Origin: Rhodocyclaceae bacterium
Lineage (GTDB): Bacteria; Pseudomonadota; Gammaproteobacteria; Burkholderiales; Rhodocyclaceae
Length of the DNA: 13,530 nt
Reading direction: 5' to 3'
Assembly: GCA_013821865.1 (NCBI GenBank)
Contig: PNJM01000045.1
Span: 1 to 13,530 of the forward strand
Position 1 is the first letter of the stretch. Each line of letters starts with the position of its first letter. Shown here piece after piece: positions 7,427 through 13,530 of this stretch. A model generated the notes under the pieces. It saw only the letters and a program-made list of their open reading frames with translations. It ran no database searches and was not told the origin of the DNA. Both the position numbers and the translations under genes were made by a program.

Positions 7427-7854
7427 TGCACTTTCCAGCCCGCCTGCTTTCCGTCGCCAGCGCATTGGCCGCTCCGGCCGCGCTCGCCCAGTCCTCCGCC
7501 GCGGCCACGCCCGAAATCGGCAGCAGCCTGCTTCAGGTCATTCCCGGCCTGGGCGTGGTGATCGCCCTGCTGGTGGGCGCCCTGTGGCTGCTCAAGCGTC
7601 TCTCCGCGCCGCGCGGAACCGCGGCAGGCCTGCTGCGCGTCGTGGCGGGAACCGCCGTCGGTCCGCGCGAACGCGTGGTGCTGGTCGAAGTGGGCGACAC
7701 CTGGCTGGTGGTCGGCGTCGCGCCCGGGCAGGTGAATGCCCTGCACCAGTTGCCGAAGCAGGACATTGCCGCCGCACCGGCAGCCGGCGGTCCGGCCGGG
7801 AAAAATTTCGGTGCCTGGCTGAAGCAGACGATGGAGCGCCGCAATGCGCGCTAG
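7426..7854 (+). CDS. fliO: FliO, flagellar export-gate assembly protein
   Basis: FliO helps to assemble and stabilise the FliP ring before it joins FliQ and FliR, and is not part of the finished gate in many species. The 142-residue product has a likely cleavable signal peptide (residues 1-21, ending AAPAALA before QSS), one transmembrane helix at about 37-57 ([20 protein letters not shown]) and a small cytoplasmic domain. That domain contains [21 protein letters not shown] (79-99), the typical FliO core. An in-frame stop at 7414-7416 rules out a longer start, and the next usable start would remove the signal sequence, so ATG 7426 is the only sensible choice even though a hairpin touches it and no ribosome-binding site is evident. 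It overlaps fliP by 11 bases. FliO is the least conserved gate protein, so the call also leans on position. Confidence 0.93.
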   Translation: MHFPARLLSVASALAAPAALAQSSAAATPEIGSSLLQVIPGLGVVIALLVGALWLLKRLSAPRGTAAGLLRVVAGTAVGPRERVVLVEVGDTWLVVGVAPGQVNALHQLPKQDIAAAPAAGGPAGKNFGAWLKQTMERRNAR

Positions 7855-8578
7855 CCGCCTTCTCGCCTTGGCCGCCCTGCTGCCGCCCTTGTCCGCGCTT
7901 GCGCAAGGCCTGCCGGCCTTCACCAGCACGCCCGCGGCGGGCGGCGGGCAGTCCTACACGCTGTCGGTGCAGACGCTGCTGCTGCTCACGGCGCTCACCT
8001 TCCTGCCGGCCATCGTGCTGATGATGACGGCCTTCACGCGCATCATCATCGTGCTCTCGCTGCTGCGCCAAGCCCTGGGCACGCAGACCTCGCCGCCCAA
8101 CCAGGTGCTGGTCGGGCTGGCGCTGTTCCTCACCTTCTTCGTCATGGCGCCGGTGGCGGACAGCATCTACGGCGACGCCTACCTGCCGCTGTCGGAGAAC
8201 AAGATCGGCTTCAACGAGGCGCTGGAACGCGGCGCCGTGCCGCTCAAGAAGTTCATGCTGAAACAGACCCGCGATGCCGATCTCGGCCTCTTCGCCCGCA
8301 TCGGCAACGCGCCCAGGGTGGACAGCCCGGAACAGGTGCCGCTGCGCATCCTCATCCCGGCCTTCGTCACGAGCGAGCTGAAGACCGCGTTCCAGATCGG
8401 CTTCATCGTCTTCATTCCCTTTCTCATCATCGACATGGTGGTGGCGAGCGTGCTGATGTCGATGGGCATGGTGATGATGTCGCCGGTGATCATCTCCCTG
8501 CCGTTCAAGATCATGCTGTTCGTGCTGGTGGACGGCTGGAACCTGGTGATCGGATCGCTGGTGCAGAGTTTCGGATGA
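7844..8578 (+). CDS. fliP: FliP, flagellar type III export gate protein
   Basis: FliP forms a ring of five subunits at the heart of the export gate in the centre of the MS ring. The 244-residue product starts with a cleavable signal peptide (residues 1-20, ALA before Q21), as known for this family. Its hydrophobic segments lie at about 41-62, 87-108, 184-206 and 211-234. Highly conserved stretches are visible: [18 protein letters not shown] (64-81), [20 protein letters not shown] (84-103) and [20 protein letters not shown] (186-205). The methionine-rich [10 protein letters not shown] (205-214) fits the methionine gasket that seals the closed gate. The start lies inside fliO, with GGAG at 7833-7836. 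It ends 28 bases before fliQ. Confidence 0.98.
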   Translation: MRASRLLALAALLPPLSALAQGLPAFTSTPAAGGGQSYTLSVQTLLLLTALTFLPAIVLMMTAFTRIIIVLSLLRQALGTQTSPPNQVLVGLALFLTFFVMAPVADSIYGDAYLPLSENKIGFNEALERGAVPLKKFMLKQTRDADLGLFARIGNAPRVDSPEQVPLRILIPAFVTSELKTAFQIGFIVFIPFLIIDMVVASVLMSMGMVMMSPVIISLPFKIMLFVLVDGWNLVIGSLVQSFG

Positions 8579-8606
8579 ACTCGAAACCGTTTCCGGAGGT
8601 AACGCA

Positions 8607-8876
8607 ATGACCCCCTCCACCGTTATCGAAATCGGCCGCCAGGCCCTGGAGATCACCTTGCTGGTTTCCATGCCGATGTTCCTGGCGGCGCTCGTCACCG
8701 GCCTGGTGGTGAGCATCTTCCAGGCGGCCACCCAGATCAACGAGACGACGCTTTCGTTCATTCCCAAGCTGGTCGCCATGTTCGTCACGCTGGTGGTGGC
8801 CGGGCCGTGGATGATGACGGTGCTGACGGACTACATGCGCCGGCTGTTCGAGTCGATTCCTTCGATGATCGGCTAG
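8607..8876 (+). CDS. fliQ: FliQ, flagellar type III export gate protein
   Basis: FliQ is a small gate subunit present in about four copies that wraps around the FliP-FliR core. The 89-residue product has the normal family length, with two hydrophobic hairpin helices at about 14-38 and 52-74. They are joined by the conserved SIFQAATQINETTLSFIPK segment (36-54), whose glutamines and polar residues are typical. It starts with MTPSTVIEIGRQALEITLLV, a usual FliQ opening. GGAGGT at 8595-8600 lies six bases before the ATG and is an almost perfect ribosome-binding site. The TAG stop shares its last base with the GTG start of fliR. Confidence 0.98.
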   Translation: MTPSTVIEIGRQALEITLLVSMPMFLAALVTGLVVSIFQAATQINETTLSFIPKLVAMFVTLVVAGPWMMTVLTDYMRRLFESIPSMIG

Positions 8877-9658
8877 TGCTCGCCTTCTCCGACGCCCAGC
8901 TCGACGCCTGGATCGCCGCCATTCTCTTTCCCGTGGCGCGCATCCTGGGGCTGGTGGCCACCGCGCCCGCTTTCAACAACGCCGCGCTGCCGATGCGCGT
9001 CAAGCTCGCCCTCGGGCTGGCGATCGCGCTTGCCCTGGCCCCGGCGCTGCCGCCGCATGCGCCGATCGCCCCGGCTTCCTGGAGCGGCCTGCTGGTGCTG
9101 GCGCAGCAAAGCCTGATCGGCATCGCCCTCGGCTTCACCATGCGCATCGCCTTCGCCGCCGTGGACGTCGCCGGCGAACTGATCGGGCTGCAGATGGGCC
9201 TGTCCTTCGCCGTTTTCTACGACCCGCAGAACGCGGCGCAGTCGTCCATCGTCGCCGAGTTGCTGGGCCTGCTGGCGCTGCTGATCTTCCTTGCCCTGAA
9301 CGGGCATCTCATGATGCTGGCCCTGCTGGCGCAGAGCTTCACCATTCTGCCGATCGGCTCCGAGCCGTTCGCCGCCGCCGGCTGGGGCGCCGTGGCGCGC
9401 TGGGGCGCCACGCTGTTTTCGGCCGGCGTGCTGCTCTCGCTGCCGCTGATCGCCGCCCTGCTCATCACCAACATCGCGCTCGGCATCCTCACCAAGGCGG
9501 CACCGCAACTGAACCTGTTCGCGGTGGGCTTTCCGGTCACGATCGTCGCCGGCTTCGCCGTGCTGGCCCTGACCATGCCCTACTTCGCACCGTCACTGGA
9601 GCGGCTCTTCGAGCAGGGATTTGCGGCGATGGACAGGGTGATGAGCGCGAGGCCGTAG
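8876..9658 (+). CDS. fliR: FliR, flagellar type III export gate protein (GTG start)
   Basis: FliR is the single-copy gate subunit that completes the FliP5-FliQ4-FliR1 complex and meets FlhB. I start it at the GTG at 8876, whose first base is the last base of the fliQ stop codon. This gives 260 residues, the usual FliR length, and the typical opening LAFSDAQLDAWIAAILFPVA. A longer in-frame start at 8807 would overlap fliQ by 70 bases with unrelated polar residues and is rejected. About six hydrophobic segments are visible. Conserved patches include ELIGLQMGLSFAVFYDPQN (101-119) and ALGILTKAAPQLNLFAVGFP (201-220). No clear Shine-Dalgarno site precedes the GTG, so translation probably depends on coupling to fliQ. 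The stop is five bases from the stop of the convergent lipoprotein gene, with no terminator hairpin between. Confidence 0.95.
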   Translation: MLAFSDAQLDAWIAAILFPVARILGLVATAPAFNNAALPMRVKLALGLAIALALAPALPPHAPIAPASWSGLLVLAQQSLIGIALGFTMRIAFAAVDVAGELIGLQMGLSFAVFYDPQNAAQSSIVAELLGLLALLIFLALNGHLMMLALLAQSFTILPIGSEPFAAAGWGAVARWGATLFSAGVLLSLPLIAALLITNIALGILTKAAPQLNLFAVGFPVTIVAGFAVLALTMPYFAPSLERLFEQGFAAMDRVMSARP

Positions 9659-9663
9659 GGCAG

Positions 9664-10179
9664 CTACTTGCGGGTGACGCGGATGACGCCTTCCGAGACG
9701 CGCACCGCTCCGAGCGTTTCCGATTCGATGCCCTCGGAGTAGGAAAGAATGGTATAGCCGTCGAAACCGCCGGCACGCATGATGTCTTCGGCATTGCGCC
9801 TGAAGACGCGGCCCGATTCGCCGTCGCCGCCGGTGCTTCTGAAGCGCTTCGCCCGCATCGAAATGCTGAAAGTGTCCTCGGACAAACGCTTCAGTTCGCC
9901 CTGCCAGTTGGGCGAGAGGGGATCGACGAAGTAATAAATTGCCGCGCCGTAGAGCAGCTTCTCCAGCGTGATGGCATAGGAGGGCGTCAGCTGCAGGCTG
10001 GCGTTGGGCAGCAGCGGCCGCGCCGGGATGTTGTAGGAGCTTCCGTACTCGTTGCTGCCGCGCGAGATCACGCCGAGATCGGAGCCGGTCGTGATGAGCT
10101 GGCCGCAGCCGGCAAGGGTCGCAGCAAGCGCCGCAAAGACGGCGGCGCGAATTCTTCCGGTTTTCTCCCCGCTCCTCAC
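9664..10179 (-). CDS. Predicted lipoprotein of unknown function, last gene of the flgK-flgL unit
   Basis: I do not recognise a named family. The 171-residue product starts at a GTG. It has a basic N-terminus, a hydrophobic segment (residues 12-23) and a clear lipobox LAGC with the lipidated cysteine at C25. Gly26 follows rather than Asp, so outer-membrane sorting is likely. The mature part is about 147 residues with no further hydrophobic helix. Notable stretches are LLYGAAIYYFVDPLSPNW (75-92), ISMRAKRFRSTGGDG (106-120) and GGFDGYTILSYSEGIES (137-153); the arrangement suggests a small alpha/beta periplasmic domain. AGGAG at 10186-10190 lies six bases before the GTG, within a tandem 14-base duplication. 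It begins 16 bases after flgL, so it is probably co-transcribed and may have a flagellar role, for example at the outer membrane. That role is inferred from position alone. Confidence 0.85.
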   Translation of the reverse strand: MRSGEKTGRIRAAVFAALAATLAGCGQLITTGSDLGVISRGSNEYGSSYNIPARPLLPNASLQLTPSYAITLEKLLYGAAIYYFVDPLSPNWQGELKRLSEDTFSISMRAKRFRSTGGDGESGRVFRRNAEDIMRAGGFDGYTILSYSEGIESETLGAVRVSEGVIRVTRK

Positions 10180-10192
10180 GCCCCGCTCCTCA
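10167..10192 (-). repeat. Tandem 14-base repeat duplicating the lipoprotein ribosome-binding site
   Basis: Read on the minus strand, TGAGGAGCGGGG occurs twice back to back with a 14-base period (plus-strand copies CCCCGCTCCTCA at 10181-10192 and 10167-10178). The upstream copy supplies AGGAG six bases before the GTG start; the downstream copy forms the first codons (GTG AGG AGC GGG) and has no start codon behind it at working distance. It looks like a local duplication. Confidence 0.7.
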
Positions 10193-10195
10193 GCA

Positions 10196-11452
10196 TCAGA
10201 CGAAGTTGAACAGCGACAGTCCGGTTACCTTCATGAACGACTTCTGCGCCGCCTCCAGGTAGCTCTGCTGCTGCGTAAGCCGGGTGATGGCCGCGGCGTA
10301 GTCGAGGTCCTGCAGGCGGGACAGCACCTGATCGTACTGCAGGCCGAGGTCCTCCCCGGCCTTGCCCAGCGAGTCAACCTCGTTCATGCGCGAACCGATG
10401 GAAGCGCGCACGCGCAGCAGGTTGTCCGTTGCCTGGTCGAGATTGGTCAGGGCGGAACCGATGCGGTTCGCCAGCAGCGTATTCCCGCCGCTGGCGCCGG
10501 TCGGCGCCTCCAGTGCCGTGATCAGGCTGGACAGCGTGGCGAACAGGCTCTGGCTGGTGCTGGGCTGAATGGAAAACGAGTCGCCATTGGCCGGCTGGCC
10601 GCTGACGACGACCTGCGAGCCGTAGTCGGCCGCCGGGGCCGTCGTCTTGACGAGCGGGATGGCCTGGCCGGGCACGTAGGCAAGCGGCGCCGCCAGCAGC
10701 GAAGTGCTCGTGGCGGCATCCTGGATGTCATAGGTCGTCGTGCTGCCAACCACGGAGAAGACGATCTTCAGCCCGCTGGCCGGAATGTTGCCGGCGCTCC
10801 AGCCGGCCGGATTCAGCACGGTGCCTGCGTCGACAATGCCGGTGCCGGCATTCGTGGCGGGGGCGGCGGTGGCGAAGGTTCCGTTGCCGTTGCGAATGCG
10901 CATGAATATCTCGTTGCCGGAATCGCTCACCGGGATCTGGCGCGAGGCGGATGCCTGCAGCAGGCGCCGGCCCTCGTCGCCGGCATAGGAGACGCCATTT
11001 TCGACGCTGCCCGAAAACGGCTTGGTCGCTCCCATATAACCGGAAAACTGGTACTGGCCGCTGCCGTCGGTGCCATTGGCCAGGCCGAGCAGTTCGTCGA
11101 AGCGCTGGCGCAGCTCGGCGGCGATGCTCCTGCGATCGCGATCGGTCAGCGGCGCATTGCCGCCCTGCACCGCCAGCGTGCGCACGCCCTGAATCAGCTC
11201 GCCGACCGAAACGAGGCGGTTTTCCGCCATGCCGAGGGATTCGTTCGCGGCCTTCTGGTTTTCCAGATGCTGCGTGTTGAGCGCATTGGCTTGTTCCACT
11301 TCGAGCGCACGGGCGGCCGCCACAGGATCGTCCGAAGGAGCCAGGATGCGCCGGCCGCTCGCCACCTGCTGCTGGGTTTGCAGGAGCGAGGCGGTCTGCT
11401 TCTGCATCGAAGCGACCCCGGCATCGAAAATCATTCCGCTGGATACACGCAT
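10196..11452 (-). CDS. flgL: FlgL, flagellar hook-filament junction protein (HAP3)
   Basis: FlgL is exported and forms the junction layer on which flagellin polymerises. I chose the ATG at 11452 (418 residues) because it begins MRVSSGMIFDAGVASMQKQT, the conserved FlgL opening, with GAGGG about seven bases upstream; the longer frame up to 11515 would run into flgK. The terminal coiled-coil domains are clear: N-terminal SGRRILAPSDDPVAAARALE (32-51) and C-terminal SRMNEVDSLGKAGEDLGLQY (354-373), ending in QQQSYLEAAQKSF (394-406) and FNFV. Enteric FlgL is about 317 residues. The extra length lies in a beta-rich central insert (about 192-298), with a NAGTGIVDAG start and a GQPANGDSFSI end that resembles modules in the FlgK next to it. 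It lies 19 bases after flgK and is surely co-transcribed. Confidence 0.96.
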   Translation of the reverse strand: MRVSSGMIFDAGVASMQKQTASLLQTQQQVASGRRILAPSDDPVAAARALEVEQANALNTQHLENQKAANESLGMAENRLVSVGELIQGVRTLAVQGGNAPLTDRDRRSIAAELRQRFDELLGLANGTDGSGQYQFSGYMGATKPFSGSVENGVSYAGDEGRRLLQASASRQIPVSDSGNEIFMRIRNGNGTFATAAPATNAGTGIVDAGTVLNPAGWSAGNIPASGLKIVFSVVGSTTTYDIQDAATSTSLLAAPLAYVPGQAIPLVKTTAPAADYGSQVVVSGQPANGDSFSIQPSTSQSLFATLSSLITALEAPTGASGGNTLLANRIGSALTNLDQATDNLLRVRASIGSRMNEVDSLGKAGEDLGLQYDQVLSRLQDLDYAAAITRLTQQQSYLEAAQKSFMKVTGLSLFNFV

Positions 11453-11471
11453 GGACAGACCCTCTCTTATC

Positions 11472-13394
11472 TTACCTTCCCAGCCCAAGCAGGGTGTCGA
11501 ACAGCTTGCTGGCAATCTCGATCATCTTGCCCGAGGCCTGGTAGGCCTGCTGGTAGCGCAGCAGGTTGGCCGCCTCCTCGTCGAGGTTGACGCCGGAGAG
11601 CGACTGCTGCGCGTCCCGCGCCTGCCGCAGGATGTTTTCCTGGGCGGTGGCCGTCACCTGGATCTCGCGCGTCTTGTTGCCGACGCTGCTGACCATTTGT
11701 GAATACGCCCCCTGATAGCTCGCCGTGCCGCCGGCGAGGGTATCGGTGGTTTGCAGGCCGGCCAGCAGGAGGGCGTTGCGGTTGTCGGCCACCCCCGCGC
11801 TGTTGGCCGAAACGGTAAACACGTCTCCCGCCACCGGCGTGCCGCTGATCTGGATCGTCCAGCCGTTGTAGGCGATGCTGCCACCCGAAGTGTAGGCGAC
11901 GTTGGCCGGATTGCCGGTGCCGGTGCCGACGACGTCGAAGGTCGTCGGCGGATTATCGAAGGTGATCGTCACGGTCTGCGTCAGGTTCGCGTTCGGCGGC
12001 GGCGGCGCGTTCACGCTGCCGGCGCTGACGACCGCCGTGCCGGCGTTGGCATTGCTGCCTGCCGTTCGGATCGGCGCGGCGGCGGCGATGCTGCGCGCAT
12101 CGGTCAGGGCCACGGCAATATTGGTCGCGGCGGTGCGCGTCGGCCGGATCAGGAAGGTGTCGCCGGCGTTGGCCGCACCCGAGCCGAGACTGATGGTCAG
12201 GCCGTCCACCGTCTGCGGCAAGGCGGCAGCGGCGAATACATTGATGTTGTCGGAAAGCCGGGTCAGCGTATAGTTGCCGCCGCCGTTGGCGGTCAATCGA
12301 TAGTCGCTGGCGGTCAGGCTGCCGGCACCGGACACGGCCGCCGCGATCACCGCGGTACCGCCGTTCGCCGGATTGTTCGGCGCAAGCACCTGCGGCGTCG
12401 GCACGGTGAAAAAATTGCCGCCCGGCGCCCCGGCGAGATCCTGGCCGAGCCGATGCTGGTCGTTGAAAGTGATTGCCAGGCCCATGGCGATGCGCCCGAG
12501 GGCGTTCTGTGCCCCGTCGAGGCTGCCGCTGCGGAAGCCGAGCAGCCCGCCCAGGGTGCCGCCGTTGAGGAGGAACTCGGGCAGCGCCACCGAGCCGCCG
12601 CCGGGCAGCGTGACGCCCACCGTCAGGCGCGAGGCATCCTCGCCCGACTGCATGGCCGACAGCGCGAACGACTCCGTGCCCACGGCAAGGGGCTGGCCAT
12701 TGCCGATGAAGACGCTGAAACTGCCGTCCGATTGGGTCGCCGTGGTGACGCGGATTTCCTTGTTGAGGTCGGCAATCAGCTGGTCGCGCTGGTCGAGCAG
12801 GTCGTTGGCCGGAAGGTTCGGGCCGGCTGCCTGCGCCAGAACGATGCGCTGATTGATCTCGGCGATCTGGACTGCGTAGGAATTGACGGCCGAAACCGTG
12901 CTCTGGATCTGCGAATCGACACCGTCGCGGATCTCGTTGAGGCGGCTGTCCAGGCCCTGGAAGCGCGCCACCAGTGCCTGCGCGTTGGAAAGCATCGCCT
13001 GGCGCGCCGGAATCGAGGCGGGATTCGCGGCGATTTCATTCGTGCCGCGGAAAAAATCGTTGAGGGCGGAAGACAAGCCTGCGCTCGAGTCCGCCAGCAG
13101 GTCGTCGATCTGCTTGATTTCGCTGGAATAGGTATTCAGTTCAGAAAGCCGGGTCTGCGACGTCAGCACCTGGCTGGACAGATACTGGTTGTAGATGCGC
13201 TTGATCGACTGGACATTGGTGCCCTGGCCGAGGAAGCCGACGCCGGTGAATTGAGGCGTATTGGTGCTCTGGACGATCTGCTGACGGTTGTAGCCGGGCG
13301 TCGTCGCGTTGCTGATGTTCTGCCCGGCCGTGAGCAGGCCGGCCTGCGCCGCCGCGAGGCCCGAAACGCCGATGTTGTAGATGCTGGAGCCCAT
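11472..13394 (-). CDS. flgK: FlgK, flagellar hook-filament junction protein (HAP1)
   Basis: FlgK is exported through the flagellar channel and forms the first junction layer between hook and filament. The 640-residue product starts with MGSSIYNIGVSGLAAAQAGL and NISNATTPGYNRQ (26-38), the rod/hook/HAP signature, and contains EIAANPASIPARQAML (120-135), LLDQRDQLIADL (199-210) and the C-terminal LDEEAANLLRYQQAYQASGK (604-623). All of these are diagnostic. Enteric FlgK is about 547 residues. The excess is in the central surface region, where two similar Gly/Ala/Thr-rich modules appear (about 345-418 and 450-529), each starting N-x-GTAV and ending AGD-x-F. AGGA lies just before the ATG. The first 60 bases upstream include the flgJ stop and a weak sigma-54-like sequence. 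Confidence 0.97.
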   Translation of the reverse strand: MGSSIYNIGVSGLAAAQAGLLTAGQNISNATTPGYNRQQIVQSTNTPQFTGVGFLGQGTNVQSIKRIYNQYLSSQVLTSQTRLSELNTYSSEIKQIDDLLADSSAGLSSALNDFFRGTNEIAANPASIPARQAMLSNAQALVARFQGLDSRLNEIRDGVDSQIQSTVSAVNSYAVQIAEINQRIVLAQAAGPNLPANDLLDQRDQLIADLNKEIRVTTATQSDGSFSVFIGNGQPLAVGTESFALSAMQSGEDASRLTVGVTLPGGGSVALPEFLLNGGTLGGLLGFRSGSLDGAQNALGRIAMGLAITFNDQHRLGQDLAGAPGGNFFTVPTPQVLAPNNPANGGTAVIAAAVSGAGSLTASDYRLTANGGGNYTLTRLSDNINVFAAAALPQTVDGLTISLGSGAANAGDTFLIRPTRTAATNIAVALTDARSIAAAAPIRTAGSNANAGTAVVSAGSVNAPPPPNANLTQTVTITFDNPPTTFDVVGTGTGNPANVAYTSGGSIAYNGWTIQISGTPVAGDVFTVSANSAGVADNRNALLLAGLQTTDTLAGGTASYQGAYSQMVSSVGNKTREIQVTATAQENILRQARDAQQSLSGVNLDEEAANLLRYQQAYQASGKMIEIASKLFDTLLGLGR

Positions 13395-13424
13395 AGTCCT
13401 GTCCGTTCAGTGTATTAACGGTAC

Positions 13425-13438
13425 GCAAGGCAAAAACC
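13425..13438 (-). promoter_or_regulatory. Possible weak sigma-54 promoter before flgK
   Basis: Read on the minus strand, AGGTTTTTGCCTTGCG in the 52-base flgJ-flgK gap has GG and GC exactly 12 bases apart and an intact TTGC (-12) box. The -24 box (AGGTTT) departs from TGGCAC. Transcription would start near 13413, about 20 bases before the flgK ATG. It is a weak match, and read-through from flgJ may suffice. Confidence 0.3.
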
Positions 13439-13446
13439 TGAAGCCT

Positions 13447-13530
13447 TTAGCCGGCCAGCCCCGCCCGCAGCGTCGGCCCGCCGATGATGCGTTCCAGCTT
13501 AGCGGCATACATGGGGTCCGTGGCGTACCC
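13447..13530 (-). CDS. flgJ: FlgJ, flagellar rod assembly / peptidoglycan hydrolase (C-terminal end only)
   Basis: The minus-strand frame open to the window edge encodes the last 27 residues, GYATDPMYAAKLERIIGG then PTLRAGLAG, before a TAA at 13449-13447. The YATDPxYAxKLxRII pattern is the end of the glucosaminidase domain of FlgJ, which cuts peptidoglycan so that the rod can pass. This indicates a two-domain FlgJ rather than the short version without the enzyme domain. Its place directly before flgK, 52 bases away, agrees with the standard flg order. The rest of the gene lies outside the window, so catalytic residues cannot be checked. The call rests on a short stretch plus synteny. Confidence 0.85.
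   Translation of the reverse strand, partial: GYATDPMYAAKLERIIGGPTLRAGLAG

Noticed and set aside
5921..7465. Long open frame of 514 codons on the minus strand opposite fliM and fliN
   Set aside because: It lies entirely antisense to two textbook switch genes. Its His/Asp/Arg-rich product looks like a GC-bias shadow and shows no recognisable motif.
8807..8875. Longer fliR start at the ATG at 8807
   Set aside because: It would add 23 polar residues that overlap fliQ and do not look like FliR. The GTG at 8876 gives normal length and the conserved opening.
9659..9663. Bidirectional terminator between fliR and the lipoprotein gene
   Set aside because: Five bases cannot hold one, and no convincing GC stem plus T run was found in the flanking 3' ends.
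10052..11590. Open frame of 512 codons on the plus strand opposite flgL
   Set aside because: It crosses flgL, the lipoprotein start and the end of flgK in antisense, and has no family features.
11751..13418. Long open frame of 555 codons on the plus strand opposite flgK
   Set aside because: It is a shadow of flgK: the composition is dominated by Arg, Gly and Ala, there is no ribosome-binding site or motif, and the flgK reading is certain.

Overview
The window is a contiguous block of flagellar genes from a GC-rich Gram-negative bacterium. Gene order (fliF-G-H-I-J-K-L-M-N-O-P-Q-R), protein-level features and a sigma-54-type promoter inside the cluster fit a betaproteobacterium, perhaps of the Rhodocyclales/Nitrosomonadales type. 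That placement is inferred from general resemblance and was not tested by phylogeny.

Layout. On the + strand, positions 1-3973 hold the 3' end of fliF (MS ring), fliG (rotor switch), fliH, fliI and fliJ (export ATPase complex), tightly packed with overlapping starts and stops. A 93-base gap follows, carrying a consensus-like -24/-12 (sigma-54) promoter. It apparently starts a second unit: fliK (hook-length control), fliL (stator-associated), fliM and fliN (C-ring), then fliO, fliP, fliQ and fliR (export gate and its assembly factor), ending at 9658. On the - strand, reading leftward from 13530, are the last 27 codons of flgJ, flgK and flgL (hook-filament junction proteins), and a small lipoprotein gene of unknown function, ending at 9664. 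The two units meet tail to tail with only 5 bases between stop codons.

Together the genes encode the rotor/switch (FliF, G, M, N), the export ATPase (FliH, I, J), the export gate (FliP, Q, R with FliO), hook-length control (FliK), a stator modulator (FliL) and the hook-filament junction (FlgK, L). FlhA, FlhB, the hook, filament and stator genes are not in view.

I do not see an entirely new system. The least ordinary items are the uncharacterised lipoprotein behind flgL with its duplicated ribosome-binding segment, the strong hairpin abutting the fliO start codon (no Shine-Dalgarno visible), a long Pro/Ala/Glu-rich insert in FliL, the inverted repeat at the fliK stop, a beta-rich module that appears repeated in FlgK and shared with FlgL, and the terminator-less convergent junction. 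No tRNA, rRNA, CRISPR array, insertion sequence or phage gene was seen, and no gene-free stretch exceeds 300 bases.
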